From positions 1 through 33,565 of the forward strand of contig JAZKYU010000039.1 of NCBI GenBank assembly GCA_045612305.1: a DNA stretch of 33,565 nucleotides, written 5' to 3'. Under the pieces are notes generated by a model. The model worked only from the letters and a program-made list of their open reading frames with translations, did no database searches and was not told the DNA's origin. Below are positions 23,002 through 31,768 of the stretch, in pieces. Position numbers and translations under genes: made by a program. How positions within the stretch are numbered: the stretch's first letter is position 1; each line of letters starts with the position of its first letter. The stretch comes from HGM04593 sp045612305. GTDB lineage: Bacteria > Bacteroidota > Bacteroidia > Bacteroidales > Bacteroidaceae.

Positions 23002-24021
23002 TTATTTGTCAAACAACTTGAACCCTTTTGTTAGTCGGCTCTTACCTGTTAAAATCAAAACTTCAAGAGTCAGGAGTATGAGAGCTATCCAAGTTATAAA
23101 TTCAAACTGCTCGTTGTATTCTGTATACACCTCGGTCTCAACATCGGCCTTTGCAAGCTTGTCCACCTCGCTCTCGAGAAGTTTTTGTGCGTTGTTTGTG
23201 TTGTCGACACGTATGTAGGCACCACCTCCAGCTTGAGCTATAGTTTGTGCCATCTGCTCGTTGAGCTTTGTAACAACCACATTATTCTCTTTGTCGCGAC
23301 GATAATCTTTTGTGCCTGCCACAGGTATGGGAGCACCCTCGAGCGAGCCTATACCTAATATATATACATTCATACCTTTTTCGCTTGCAAGCTTGGCTGC
23401 TTCCTCGGCACCGCCCTCGTGGTTTTCTCCGTCTGTTATCACTACGATAGCCTTGCCCACCCCTTCTTTAGATGTAAAGCTCTTTGTTGCAAGGTCTATA
23501 GCTCCACCTATATCTGTGCCCTGACGAGTTATAAGTTCGGGAGAGATAGTTTCAAGAAACATCTTGGCCGATATAAAATCGTTTGTTATGGGCAACTGCA
23601 CAAAAGCATCACCGGCAAAAACTATCAAGCCTACCTTGTCGCTCTCAAACTTGTCTATGAGGCGAGATATAATCTTTTTAGCCTTTTCCAAACGGTTGGG
23701 GGCAATATCCTCGGCTAACATAGAGTTTGATATATCCAACGCTATAACAACCTCTATACCTTGTCGTGTGATAGTCTCTTTCTTAGAGCCAAATTGCGGG
23801 CGCGCAAGAGAAACAACAATAAAGAGAAGCGCCGTGAGTGAAAGCCAAAATTTTATACCAGGGCGATAGTCGGACACGTCGGGCATTAAATTTCTCAATA
23901 ACTGCACATCGCCATATTGCTGCAAGTTCTTTCTCCTTCTGTAGTTGGAGTATATGTAAACTGCCAATATTATGGGGACGACTATTAACAGATAGAAATA
24001 TTCGGGGTTTGCAAACTTCAT
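23002..24021 (-). CDS. batB: BatB: VWA-domain membrane protein
   Basis: A 339-aa protein with membrane helices at about 7-25 and 56-73, a periplasmic von Willebrand A domain and a C-terminal helix (about 313-331). The metal-ion-dependent adhesion site is complete: DISNS (Asp96, Ser98, Ser100), the Thr in RQGTDIGGAI, and the Asp in VITDGENHEGG. It is paralogous to BatA, its upstream neighbour. The VWA domain presumably binds a partner through Mg2+, as in other MoxR-linked VWA proteins. Gap to batA 19 bp. Confidence 0.94.
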   Translation of the reverse strand: MKFANPEYFYLLIVVPIILAVYIYSNYRRRKNLQQYGDVQLLRNLMPDVSDYRPGIKFWLSLTALLFIVVSLARPQFGSKKETITRQGIEVVIALDISNSMLAEDIAPNRLEKAKKIISRLIDKFESDKVGLIVFAGDAFVQLPITNDFISAKMFLETISPELITRQGTDIGGAIDLATKSFTSKEGVGKAIVVITDGENHEGGAEEAAKLASEKGMNVYILGIGSLEGAPIPVAGTKDYRRDKENNVVVTKLNEQMAQTIAQAGGGAYIRVDNTNNAQKLLESEVDKLAKADVETEVYTEYNEQFEFITWIALILLTLEVLILTGKSRLTKGFKLFDK

Positions 24022-24040
24022 TTTAATATCTCCTTATTTT

Positions 24041-25027
24041 TTAAGGTATTTTCTTTAGTATGGTGTTGCGCAACAAAAGTTCTAGCAAAAGCAAGGCGAA
24101 GGCTACGAACGCAAATATTTGATACTCTTCTTCGCGTGTGCTAAACTCCTTGACACTCAGCTTTGTGCGTTCGAGTTTGTCAATTTTTTCGTACACCTCT
24201 TTAAGTTTAGAATTACTTGTTGCACGATAGTAGTTTCCATCGGTAATTGTGGCTATTTTGTTTAGCGTGGTTTCGTCTATCTCCACAGGAACATTTACCA
24301 CACGCCCGCCATAGGGGTAAGGGGCTGTGCCGTTTGTTCCCACACCTATCGTGTATATTCTTATTCCAAATTTCTTTGCAATATCTGCAGCAGCTTCGGG
24401 CGATATCTCGCCGCGGTTGTTCGATCCGTCGGTGAGCAATATTATAACTTTAGACTTAGCTTTGCTCTCTTTTAAACGGCTCACTGCGTTGGCTATACCC
24501 ATACCTATAGCTGTGCCGTCCTCAATAATACCTTGTGCAGCAATATCGCACTTTACAGAGTTGAGCATGTTGAGCATAACACTGTGGTCGGTAGTCAAGG
24601 GGCACTGAGTGAAGCTTTCACCTGCGAATATAGTGAGGCCCATATTGTCGTTGGGGCGGCTATTTACAAACTCTGTTGCCACCTGCTTGGCAGCTTCGAG
24701 GCGGTTGGGGGTTAAGTCCATCGCCAACATACTTGTCGACACGTCCATCACCAACATAATATCTATACCCTCAACCTCAGTGTTTTGCCATCGATTTGTG
24801 CTTTGCGGCCTGGCAAGGACTATTATCAACATAGCCATTGCTAGCACACGCAACACAAAAGGCAGGTCTATAATATAATTTTTATAGCTCTTTACATTTT
24901 TCAGGAAAGGAGCTACGCTTGAAACCTTCATCGAAGGCTCCAACTTACGTCCCTTGAGTAGATACCACACAACGTATGCTGCAAGTGGAATGAAAAGAAG
25001 CAAATATCCTATTTTAGAGAAAAGCAT
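24041..25027 (-). CDS. batA: BatA: VWA-domain membrane protein
   Basis: A 328-aa protein of the same layout as BatB: helices at about 4-24 and 56-72, a VWA domain with an intact MIDAS (DVSTS: Asp95, Ser97, Ser99; Thr in EDGTAIGMGI; Asp in LLTDGSNNRGE), and a C-terminal helix with AFVAFALLLLELLL. It starts 13 bp after the preceding gene's stop. BatA and BatB share the NRLEAAK/NRLEKAK helix and are clearly duplicates. Thought to act in an envelope complex with BatB-E and the MoxR ATPase. Confidence 0.94.
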   Translation of the reverse strand: MLFSKIGYLLLFIPLAAYVVWYLLKGRKLEPSMKVSSVAPFLKNVKSYKNYIIDLPFVLRVLAMAMLIIVLARPQSTNRWQNTEVEGIDIMLVMDVSTSMLAMDLTPNRLEAAKQVATEFVNSRPNDNMGLTIFAGESFTQCPLTTDHSVMLNMLNSVKCDIAAQGIIEDGTAIGMGIANAVSRLKESKAKSKVIILLTDGSNNRGEISPEAAADIAKKFGIRIYTIGVGTNGTAPYPYGGRVVNVPVEIDETTLNKIATITDGNYYRATSNSKLKEVYEKIDKLERTKLSVKEFSTREEEYQIFAFVAFALLLLELLLRNTILKKIP

Positions 25028-25040
25028 ACTTCAATACAAA

Positions 25041-26111
25041 TTAGCTTAACAAATAATAGAGGTCGCAAATGAGCAGCACAAAAGTTGCTACAACACCTAT
25101 TGAGAGAAGCACTATAGCTGCTAACAACAATCTTTTTGCACGCAAAGAACGCTCGTTCACAACTCTTTTTTCTGTAGGTTGCTGGACAGTCTCCTCCTCG
25201 CTGGGTTTTGTCTCGTTAACAAATTCCACAGCGCTTAACAAGTTGCGGTCGTTCTCGTTCATCGGGGGTGTGAACTTTGCAAACTTCACAAGGTCCGACG
25301 TCTCGAGTAGCTCGCGTACCTCTTTTATACTCTCTTTATCTTTTATCTGTAACAAATGCTCCACAATCTCCTCGGTTGTCATCTCGGTTGCATTAAAGCC
25401 GAAGCGCTCGTTCATATAAAGACGCAAAGCGTCGGTGAGTGCAGTGTAATACTCTTTACTACTCTCTGTTGTTCTCCAGCTTTTGTCGTTCTTCAGGCGG
25501 TCGAGCTCGCCGAGAGCTACCACGTGCGCAGGCGTTTTAGGCTTAATCTTAATTATGCGTATAATGGGCTTGTTCTCTATGTATCTTATAGTTATCCAAG
25601 CAAGCAATGCCGCTAACGCAATTAAGAGAAGGAGGTAGAAAACAGAGCTTTTATAGTCGCTCCACCCAAGCTCTATGGCCCAAATATCCTTTGGAGGGAA
25701 AAAGAGCTCCAGGTTTGTTGTGTCTACGGGTACCATATACACCGCAAGCGCAAGTTCCTCGGAGTAAAAGGGCTCGCCGTCGACAAGCACCTCGAAAGCT
25801 GGGATAACGTATAACGCGCTGTCGAAAGAGGTTACGACATACTCCTGAGTTATGAGCAAGCGCTTGCCATCGTTCAAGAGTTGTGTGTCATTGGGCATAC
25901 TTTCCACTATCTCCACGCCCTCCACAATCTCTTTATCGAAAAGGGGCAAAAGCGCTCTTTTCTCGGCATCAACCCCCACCTTAAGCTTAATCCTCGCCTG
26001 CTGGCCTATAAATCTCTGGCAAGAGTCTATCTCGGCACGTACCGAAACATTCTGCGCTGCAAGCACAGCACAAGAAAGGGTCAGCAGGAGTGTGAATAAT
26101 TTTTTTTTCAT
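25041..26111 (-). CDS. BatD-like membrane protein with a helical cytoplasmic domain
   Basis: A 356-aa protein (an extra Met codon at 26114 is possible): signal peptide (1-19), a periplasmic beta region (about 22-140), a membrane helix (about 156-175), a cytoplasmic helical domain (about 195-300) and a second helix near the C-terminus (about 328-351). The cytoplasmic part (EYYTALTDALRLYMNERF, then TTEEIVEHLL and SDLVKFAKF) parallels the end of BatD (EFYDEILKTLWGYMSDKL, SKENIATELEE, CEFARYAPG), so it is probably a distant paralogue. It sits between the DUF58 gene and batA, where such a gene is usual in Bacteroidota. No symbol is assigned. Confidence 0.85.
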   Translation of the reverse strand: MKKKLFTLLLTLSCAVLAAQNVSVRAEIDSCQRFIGQQARIKLKVGVDAEKRALLPLFDKEIVEGVEIVESMPNDTQLLNDGKRLLITQEYVVTSFDSALYVIPAFEVLVDGEPFYSEELALAVYMVPVDTTNLELFFPPKDIWAIELGWSDYKSSVFYLLLLIALAALLAWITIRYIENKPIIRIIKIKPKTPAHVVALGELDRLKNDKSWRTTESSKEYYTALTDALRLYMNERFGFNATEMTTEEIVEHLLQIKDKESIKEVRELLETSDLVKFAKFTPPMNENDRNLLSAVEFVNETKPSEEETVQQPTEKRVVNERSLRAKRLLLAAIVLLSIGVVATFVLLICDLYYLLS

Positions 26112-26129
26112 CATAAATGCAATAAAAAC

Positions 26130-26999
26130 TTAAGCACGCATCGCAAAGAGCGACATCAGCGCTTTTACAAAATCCTGGTCGGTGCGCACCGAAACAGCAT
26201 CGACACGGCTCTTTTTGAAAATATCCTCAATAGCAGCCGTTTGTGCGTTCCACCACTCTCTTTGAGCCTTCTGCACCTTTGTCGACGATGTGTCTATGTA
26301 GAGTTCTTGTCCGCTTTCGGCATCTTTCACCTTCATAAGCCCCACCTTGGGAAGCTCCACAAGACGACGGTCGTAAACACGCACTGCAACAACATCGTGT
26401 TTCCTGTTTGCTATGGTGAGAGCGTTCTTGTAGTCGTGAGGTGCTATAAAATCGCTCAACACAAAAGCAGTACACCTCTTTTTAATAGCGTTTGTGAGAA
26501 ACTGAAGCGGCACCTTTATATCGGTTTTGTTGCTCTTGGGCTCAAAATTTATCAGCTCCCTTATTATATAAAGGATGTGTTTGCGCCCTTTCTGTGGGGG
26601 GATAAACTTTTCAACTACATCGGAGAAAAAGATTACACCTATCTTGTCGTTGTTCTGTATTGCGGCAAAAGCTATAGTTGCAGCAATCTCGGTGAGCATG
26701 TCGCGCTTTGTCTGCTTCACGGTACCAAAGTCGAGGCTCTGCGAAACATCGACCATAAGCATAACCGTGAGCTCGCGTTCCTCCTCGAATACCTTTACAA
26801 AAGGCTTGTTGAAACGAGCCGTTACGTTCCAGTCTATATCGCGCACGTCGTCGCCATATTGATACTCACGTACCTCGCTAAAGGACATACCTCTGCCCTT
26901 AAAAGCAGAGTGATACTGTCCTGCAAAGATGTTGTGAGAGAGACCGCGGGTCTTAATCTCAATTTTGCGAACTTTTTTTATTAGTTCACTTGTCTCCAT
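26130..26999 (-). CDS. DUF58 (VWA-like) protein
   Basis: A 289-aa cytoplasmic protein of the DUF58 family, partner of MoxR ATPases in many bacteria. The family's signature block is present: GQYHSAFKGRGMSFSEVREY (28-47), YGDDVRDIDWNVTAR (48-62), KPFVKVFEEERE (65-76). A VWA-type MIDAS follows (LMVDVSQSLDF, Asp84-Ser86-Ser88), then FSDVVEKFIPP and AFVLSDFIAP. No membrane segment. It starts 9 bp after moxR. It may link the ATPase to the membrane Bat proteins. Confidence 0.93.
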   Translation of the reverse strand: METSELIKKVRKIEIKTRGLSHNIFAGQYHSAFKGRGMSFSEVREYQYGDDVRDIDWNVTARFNKPFVKVFEEERELTVMLMVDVSQSLDFGTVKQTKRDMLTEIAATIAFAAIQNNDKIGVIFFSDVVEKFIPPQKGRKHILYIIRELINFEPKSNKTDIKVPLQFLTNAIKKRCTAFVLSDFIAPHDYKNALTIANRKHDVVAVRVYDRRLVELPKVGLMKVKDAESGQELYIDTSSTKVQKAQREWWNAQTAAIEDIFKKSRVDAVSVRTDQDFVKALMSLFAMRA

Positions 27000-27008
27000 A
27001 ATACTCTA

Positions 27009-28004
27009 TTAGGGTACCTCAACGCGGTTAAGTATAAGGCTTACAATCTCGTCGGCGCTCATATTGCTTGCCTCAGCCTCGTAGCTCAAACCAACGCGGT
27101 GACGCAACACATCGTGAGCAACTGCGCGCACATCCTCGGGGATAACGTAACCGCGACGCTTTATAAATGCGTAAGCACGTGCAGCAAGCGCAAGGTTTAT
27201 CGACGCACGGGGAGAAGCTCCAAAAGATATCATATCTTTCAAATCCTTCAAGCCATACTTTTCGGGGTAACGTGTTGCAAACACAATATCGGCAATATAT
27301 TGCTCTATCTTCTCGTCGATATATACCTGACGCACAACCTTGCGAGCCTCAATAATCTCCTCGGGTTTGAGAACGGGCTTCACAGCAATCTTTTCGCCTG
27401 TGATATTCTGTCTTATAATTCTCTTTTCCTCTGAAAGTTCGGGGTAACCAATAACCACCTTAAGCATAAAGCGGTCTACCTGTGCCTCGGGCAAGGGGTA
27501 AGTACCCTCCTGCTCTATAGGGTTTTGTGTAGCAAGCACAAGGAAGGGTGTGGGCAACTTAAATGTATCTTTACCTATAGTTACCTGACGCTCCTGCATA
27601 GCCTCGAGCAACGCACTCTGCACCTTTGCCGGTGCACGGTTTATCTCGTCGGCAAGTACAAAGTTTGCAAATATAGGGCCACGTTTGGGCTTGAAATCTT
27701 CGTCCTTCTGGCTGTATACCATAGTACCTATAACATCGGCAGGGAGAAGGTCGGGAGTAAACTGTATGCGGCTAAAGTCGGCGTCTATAAGATCGGACAA
27801 GGTTTTTATAGCAAGAGTCTTGGCCAAGCCGGGAAGTCCCTCGAGCAACACGTGTCCATCGGCTAAAAGACCTATGAGCAACGACTCTACAAGGTGCTTC
27901 TGCCCCACAATCACTTGGTCCATACCGGTAATCAGATTGGTAAGAAAACCACTCTGTTTCTCAATCATCTCATTTAATTCTCTGATGTCTATTGCACCGT
28001 TCAT
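27009..28004 (-). CDS. MoxR-family AAA+ ATPase
   Basis: A 331-aa AAA+ ATPase with the MoxR Walker A GLPGLAKT (56-63), Walker B VLADEINRAP (Asp119-Glu120), sensor 1 LATQNPIEQEGTYPLPEAQVDRF region (158-178), and a C-terminal lid with GASPRASI, the family's sensor 2. MoxR ATPases act as chaperones that load metal or assemble complexes with VWA proteins. It is the first gene of the nine-gene minus-strand unit and has its own promoter. Confidence 0.95.
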   Translation of the reverse strand: MNGAIDIRELNEMIEKQSGFLTNLITGMDQVIVGQKHLVESLLIGLLADGHVLLEGLPGLAKTLAIKTLSDLIDADFSRIQFTPDLLPADVIGTMVYSQKDEDFKPKRGPIFANFVLADEINRAPAKVQSALLEAMQERQVTIGKDTFKLPTPFLVLATQNPIEQEGTYPLPEAQVDRFMLKVVIGYPELSEEKRIIRQNITGEKIAVKPVLKPEEIIEARKVVRQVYIDEKIEQYIADIVFATRYPEKYGLKDLKDMISFGASPRASINLALAARAYAFIKRRGYVIPEDVRAVAHDVLRHRVGLSYEAEASNMSADEIVSLILNRVEVP

Positions 28005-28037
28005 AATTGTATATTCTCTTTTTAATTGTTTTTATTC

Positions 28038-28045
28038 CAAAAGTA
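28038..28045 (-). promoter_or_regulatory. Promoter -7 box (TACTTTTG) of the moxR-bat operon
   Basis: The minus strand reads TACTTTTG, exact TAnnTTTG, predicting a start near 28031 and a leader of about 26 nt. The -33 area has no clear TTTG. This would drive nine genes down to 18955. Confidence 0.55.
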
Positions 28046-28103
28046 GTGCTTTGTGTTAATCTATTGTGTTAATATTTTTAAAATAGATTTAAGCACTGTT
28101 ACA

Positions 28104-28118
28104 TTAAAGAAACTTTAA
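28104..28118 (-). terminator. Weak hairpin after the HU-LysM gene
   Basis: A 6-bp inverted repeat TTAAAG/CTTTAA with a 3-nt loop, 12 nt after the stop codon, with T-rich sequence further downstream but no immediate T-run. Read-through into the bat operon is quite possible. Confidence 0.3.
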
Positions 28119-28129
28119 CACTATGCAGG

Positions 28130-29194
28130 TTATTTAATAGGCATAAGTCGGGGAATACCCAACTCCATACCTTTGCACAAACCATTGGGGTTATGCAGTT
28201 TGTTATATTGCACAATGTAGGGCCACAAACGCTTGTCGCCGTAATACTTTAGAGCTATGCGTGTGAGGGTTTCGTTCTCGGCAACTATGTGCTGCCCTAT
28301 CGCTCCGTCGGCGGTGTACAATAAGGTGTCGCTCGCAGTAACGCTACCTACGCTTTTGGCAGCAAGTTCCTCAACCATCTTAAATTCATAAGTTTCGGGT
28401 GCTACGGGCGCTACGGCTACAAGAGTGTCGGGTGTTGCGGTTGCAACAGTATCGGCAACGTTTGTTGTGGTTGTGTCGGCAACAACAAGCGTTTCTTGGG
28501 GCTCAACAACCTCAACAAAAGAAACTTCCTCCTCCACGGGGGCAACAAGATTGTTGCTCTTGCCGGTTAGCATAAGCAAGAGAGAAGGCACAGATATTGC
28601 CGCAAGAGCTACCACAAACAACACAAGCAAGAAAAGGAGGAAATATTTTACCTTGTTCTTTTTCTCTTTAAGTTGTTGCTCTTCTTCCTTCTCTTCGGTA
28701 GGCTCTTCGGCTGCGGGTGCAAGGGTTTCTTGTTCTTCTAGCTTTTCTTCAACAACAGCAACCACTTCTGCAACCTCCTCGGTTGTAGCTATAGTTTCTT
28801 CTTCCTGCACAATATTCTCGGGCAAAGCCTCTTCTTCGGGGGCTGTAGTTTCTGCCTCTTCCTCAACATAGTTCTCGTCGACCTCAACAGGCTCAAACAT
28901 CGCAAAAGGCTTGTTTACAGCATCCTTAAGTGCATCGGCGGGGGTGAAAACAAGTTTCTTGTGACCTTTAATTTCTATCTTCTCGCCTGTGTTCACATTT
29001 ACGCTGCCACGGCTAGCAACGTCGGTTATCTTAAACGTACCCAGCCCGTTAATCTTCACGAGGTTGTCCTTCTCGAGCCCCTCTATTATTATGTCGAAAA
29101 AAGCCTTTGTGAAAGTTTCGGCTTTCGCACCAGAAATTTCTGCCTTTTTGGCCAACAGAGCCGAAAGGTCGGAGTGGTTTAATTTTGCTTCCAT
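28130..29194 (-). CDS. HU-domain protein with a membrane helix and a periplasmic LysM domain
   Basis: A 354-aa protein with an unusual order. Residues 1-95 are an HU/IHF DNA-binding domain (VKINGLGTFKITDVASRG, then NTGEKIEIKGHKKLVF). Residues 100-178 are a very acidic linker. KEKKNKVK then precedes a membrane helix (184-210), so by the positive-inside rule the N-terminus is cytoplasmic. After a Thr/Val/Pro-rich stretch, residues 301-351 form a LysM domain (GQHIVAENETLTRIALKYYG, then LWPYIVQYNKL and GMELGIPRL) that would lie in the periplasm and bind peptidoglycan. It starts 6 bp after an HU gene and ends the lepA-ftsY-rimO unit. It could anchor DNA to the cell wall; inference. Confidence 0.92.
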   Translation of the reverse strand: MEAKLNHSDLSALLAKKAEISGAKAETFTKAFFDIIIEGLEKDNLVKINGLGTFKITDVASRGSVNVNTGEKIEIKGHKKLVFTPADALKDAVNKPFAMFEPVEVDENYVEEEAETTAPEEEALPENIVQEEETIATTEEVAEVVAVVEEKLEEQETLAPAAEEPTEEKEEEQQLKEKKNKVKYFLLFLLVLFVVALAAISVPSLLLMLTGKSNNLVAPVEEEVSFVEVVEPQETLVVADTTTTNVADTVATATPDTLVAVAPVAPETYEFKMVEELAAKSVGSVTASDTLLYTADGAIGQHIVAENETLTRIALKYYGDKRLWPYIVQYNKLHNPNGLCKGMELGIPRLMPIK

Positions 29195-29200
29195 ATCTCC

Positions 29201-29476
29201 TTAATCTTTAAATTTATCCTTGAGTTTACTGCTGGGACGGAAGGTGGGCACCACTTTGGGCGGCACAAGAAAACGCTGTCCCGTTTTAGGGTTTACTGAA
29301 AGACGCTCACCGCGCATCTTCACCTCGAAGACACCAAAACCCGAAACATTTAATTGGTCGTTGTCTTTCAAGCACTCTGTCATCACATCTACAAACGATC
29401 CAACAGCTGTTGTAGCCTCGGAGGGTGTAATACCACATCGCTTGGCCAATTTGCCGATAAATTCTTTGTTGTTCAT
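29201..29476 (-). CDS. HU/IHF-family DNA-binding protein
   Basis: A 91-aa HU-type protein: helical start NNKEFIGKLAKRCGITPSEA, the LNVSGFGVFEVKMRGERLSV strand pair, and the arm NPKTGQRFLVPPKVVPTFRPSSKLK with the conserved Pro. HU dimers bend DNA and shape the nucleoid. It sits between rimO (13 bp) and the HU-LysM gene (6 bp), so the two HU-domain proteins are probably made together and could form a mixed dimer. Confidence 0.94.
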   Translation of the reverse strand: MNNKEFIGKLAKRCGITPSEATTAVGSFVDVMTECLKDNDQLNVSGFGVFEVKMRGERLSVNPKTGQRFLVPPKVVPTFRPSSKLKDKFKD

Positions 29477-29489
29477 AATGTATATGATA

Positions 29490-30791
29490 TTATTTTTTCA
29501 TAGTTCCCATAAGGTCAAACTCTGTCGCGTCGGTTATGAGTATATCGTAAAACTCACCTATCTTCAACTCGCCTTCGCTTTTGTGCACAAGCACCTCGGT
29601 GTCTACATCGGGAGAGTCAAACTCTGTGCGACCTATATAATAATCGCCTTCAATCCTGTCGATGATGGTTTTAAAGTTTTCACCAACCTTCTCGTCGTTA
29701 AGGCGTGTCGATATTCTTTGCTGTATCTCCATCAAGCGGTCGAGGCGTTCTTGTTTCTTCTTCTTCGACACGCTGTCGCGATAATTTTCGGCAGCATAGG
29801 TACCCTCTTCCTCGCTGTAGGCAAAAGCACCTAAACGGTCAAACTTAGCCCACTTTACAAACTCTACAAGTTCCTCAAACTCCTTGTCGGTTTCACCAGG
29901 GAAGCCCACCATCATCGTGGTACGTATGCAGATACCGGGTACCTCACTACGCATCTTCTCTATGAGAGCGTAGGTGTCCTCTTTTGTAACGTGGCGCTGC
30001 ATCTTTTTCAAAATCTTTGTGCTCACGTGTTGCAGAGCAATATCAAGATACTTGCACACGTTTTTTCTCTCGCGCATCACGCGCAACAAATCTTCGGGGA
30101 AGTGCAAGGGATAAGCGTAGTGCAGACGTATCCACTCAACACCCTCTATGTCCGATATTTTCTCAACAAGCTCGGCTATACTCTGTTTCTTGTAGAGGTC
30201 TACACCATAATATGTGAGCTCTTGTGCAATTATCTGAAACTCTTTCACACCCTTCGACACAAGATAGCGCACTTCGTCGAGTATATCCTCCATAGGGCGC
30301 GACACGTGCTTACCCGTAATTATGGGTATTGCGCAATAAGCACAGTTGCGGTTGCAACCTTCCGAAATTTTAAGATATGCGTAGTGTGCAGGTGTCGACA
30401 ACTCTCTTTCGTGGGCTATGCTTGAGTTATACTCTTTGCTAAGGTCGGCAAGAAGCTCCTTCCAGTTGAATTTTCCATAAAACTTATCAACCTGTGTAAT
30501 CTCCTCGCTCAACTCCTTGAGGTAGCGTTGCGATAGACAGCCCATCACATACAACTTATTTAGGTCGCCCTTCTCCTTGCGCTCGCAGAACTCTAAAATC
30601 ATATTTATAGATTCCTGTTTTGCATCACCTATAAAGCCACAAGTGTTTATCACCGCAATTTCGCCACAAGGCTCCTCGCAGTCGTGTGTGACCTCGTAGC
30701 CGCACTCTTTTAATTGACGCATAAGTTGCTCCGAATCTACTAGATTCTTCGAGCAACCCATCGTTATAACATCTACGCAGTTCTTTTTCAT
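29490..30791 (-). CDS. rimO: Ribosomal protein S12 methylthiotransferase RimO
   Basis: A 433-aa radical-SAM enzyme that adds a methylthio group to the conserved Asp of ribosomal protein S12. I start at the ATG at 30791; an in-frame TTG at 30803 would overlap ftsY. The N-terminal cluster cysteines are Cys13 (MGCSKNLVDSE, a RimO hallmark), Cys51 (NTCGFI) and Cys85 (MGCLSQRY), the radical-SAM cysteines Cys146, Cys150, Cys153 (SEGCNRNCAYCAIP). A TRAM domain forms the C-terminus (about 375-433, starting near ENFKTIIDRIEGDYYIGR). The gene lies 4 bp after ftsY. Confidence 0.96.
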   Translation of the reverse strand: MKKNCVDVITMGCSKNLVDSEQLMRQLKECGYEVTHDCEEPCGEIAVINTCGFIGDAKQESINMILEFCERKEKGDLNKLYVMGCLSQRYLKELSEEITQVDKFYGKFNWKELLADLSKEYNSSIAHERELSTPAHYAYLKISEGCNRNCAYCAIPIITGKHVSRPMEDILDEVRYLVSKGVKEFQIIAQELTYYGVDLYKKQSIAELVEKISDIEGVEWIRLHYAYPLHFPEDLLRVMRERKNVCKYLDIALQHVSTKILKKMQRHVTKEDTYALIEKMRSEVPGICIRTTMMVGFPGETDKEFEELVEFVKWAKFDRLGAFAYSEEEGTYAAENYRDSVSKKKKQERLDRLMEIQQRISTRLNDEKVGENFKTIIDRIEGDYYIGRTEFDSPDVDTEVLVHKSEGELKIGEFYDILITDATEFDLMGTMKK

Positions 30792-30795
30792 TATT

Positions 30796-31749
30796 TTATC
30801 CAAAGAGGGAGTCTACAAATTCAGAACGGTTGAATATCTGCAAGTGGTCGATACCCTCGCCCAAGCCTATATATTTCACGGGTATTTTAAATTGGTCGCT
30901 TATGCCGATAACAACACCACCCTTTGCAGTGCCGTCGAGCTTTGTTATAGCAAGCGATGTAACCTCGGTGGCTTTTGTAAATTGTTTAGCCTGCTCAAAG
31001 GCGTTCTGCCCTGTAGAGCCGTCGAGCACCAAAAGCACATCGTTGGGCGCGGTGGGCAGAATTTTCTTCATCACGTTTTTAATCTTGGTAAGCTCGTTCA
31101 TAAGCCCCACCTTATTGTGCAAGCGGCCTGCAGTATCTATAATAACAACATCGGCACCGTTTGCCACAGCCGACGAGAGGGTGTCGTAGGCAACAGATGC
31201 AGGGTCGCTGCCCATCCCTTGCTTTATCACGGGTACATCGGCACGACGGCCCCATTCAACCAACTGCTCAACAGCTGCTGCGCGGAAGGTGTCGGCGGCG
31301 CCAAGAAACACTTTCTTGCCTGCGTTCTTAAATTGGTTGGCAAGCTTGCCTATAGTTGTTGTTTTGCCCACACCGTTCACGCCCACAACCATAATAACAT
31401 AAGGCTGGCCGGGTGTTGTGGGGAAGTCGAAGCTTCCGTTATCCTCGGTGTTGTTCTCCATAAGCAGGGCAGCAATCTCGTCCTTGAGCAGAGCGTTAAG
31501 CTCACTTGTGCCCATATATTTGTCGCGCGCAGCACGAGCCTGTATGCGCTCAATTATTTTAAGTGTTGTCTCAACGCCAACATCCGATGTAATGAGCACC
31601 TCTTCGAGGTTGTCAAGTACCTCATCGTCTATCTCGGTTTTTCCAACTATCGCGCGTGCAATTTTTCCAAACACGCTCTCTTTGGTCTTCGACAAACCTT
31701 TGTCGAGCACCTCTTTCTTCTCTCTTGTAAAAAAACTGAATATTCCCAT
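30796..31749 (-). CDS. ftsY: Signal recognition particle receptor FtsY
   Basis: A 317-aa SRP GTPase that docks ribosome-SRP complexes at the membrane. The NG domain is complete: P-loop GVNGVGKTTT (123-132), AADTFRAAAVEQL (151-163), DTAGR (205-209) and TKLDGTAKGG (269-278). The N-terminal acidic A domain of E. coli FtsY is missing; only a short start (MGIFSFFTREKKE) remains, as usual in Bacteroidota. It lies between lepA (19-bp gap) and rimO (4-bp gap). Confidence 0.96.
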   Translation of the reverse strand: MGIFSFFTREKKEVLDKGLSKTKESVFGKIARAIVGKTEIDDEVLDNLEEVLITSDVGVETTLKIIERIQARAARDKYMGTSELNALLKDEIAALLMENNTEDNGSFDFPTTPGQPYVIMVVGVNGVGKTTTIGKLANQFKNAGKKVFLGAADTFRAAAVEQLVEWGRRADVPVIKQGMGSDPASVAYDTLSSAVANGADVVIIDTAGRLHNKVGLMNELTKIKNVMKKILPTAPNDVLLVLDGSTGQNAFEQAKQFTKATEVTSLAITKLDGTAKGGVVIGISDQFKIPVKYIGLGEGIDHLQIFNRSEFVDSLFG

Positions 31750-31768
31750 ATTCTATCTAAAAAAGTAA

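Noticed and set aside
28425..28871. Plus-strand Ser/Thr-rich frame opposite the HU-LysM gene
   Set aside because: It mirrors the acidic linker; no promoter or protein-like pattern supports it.
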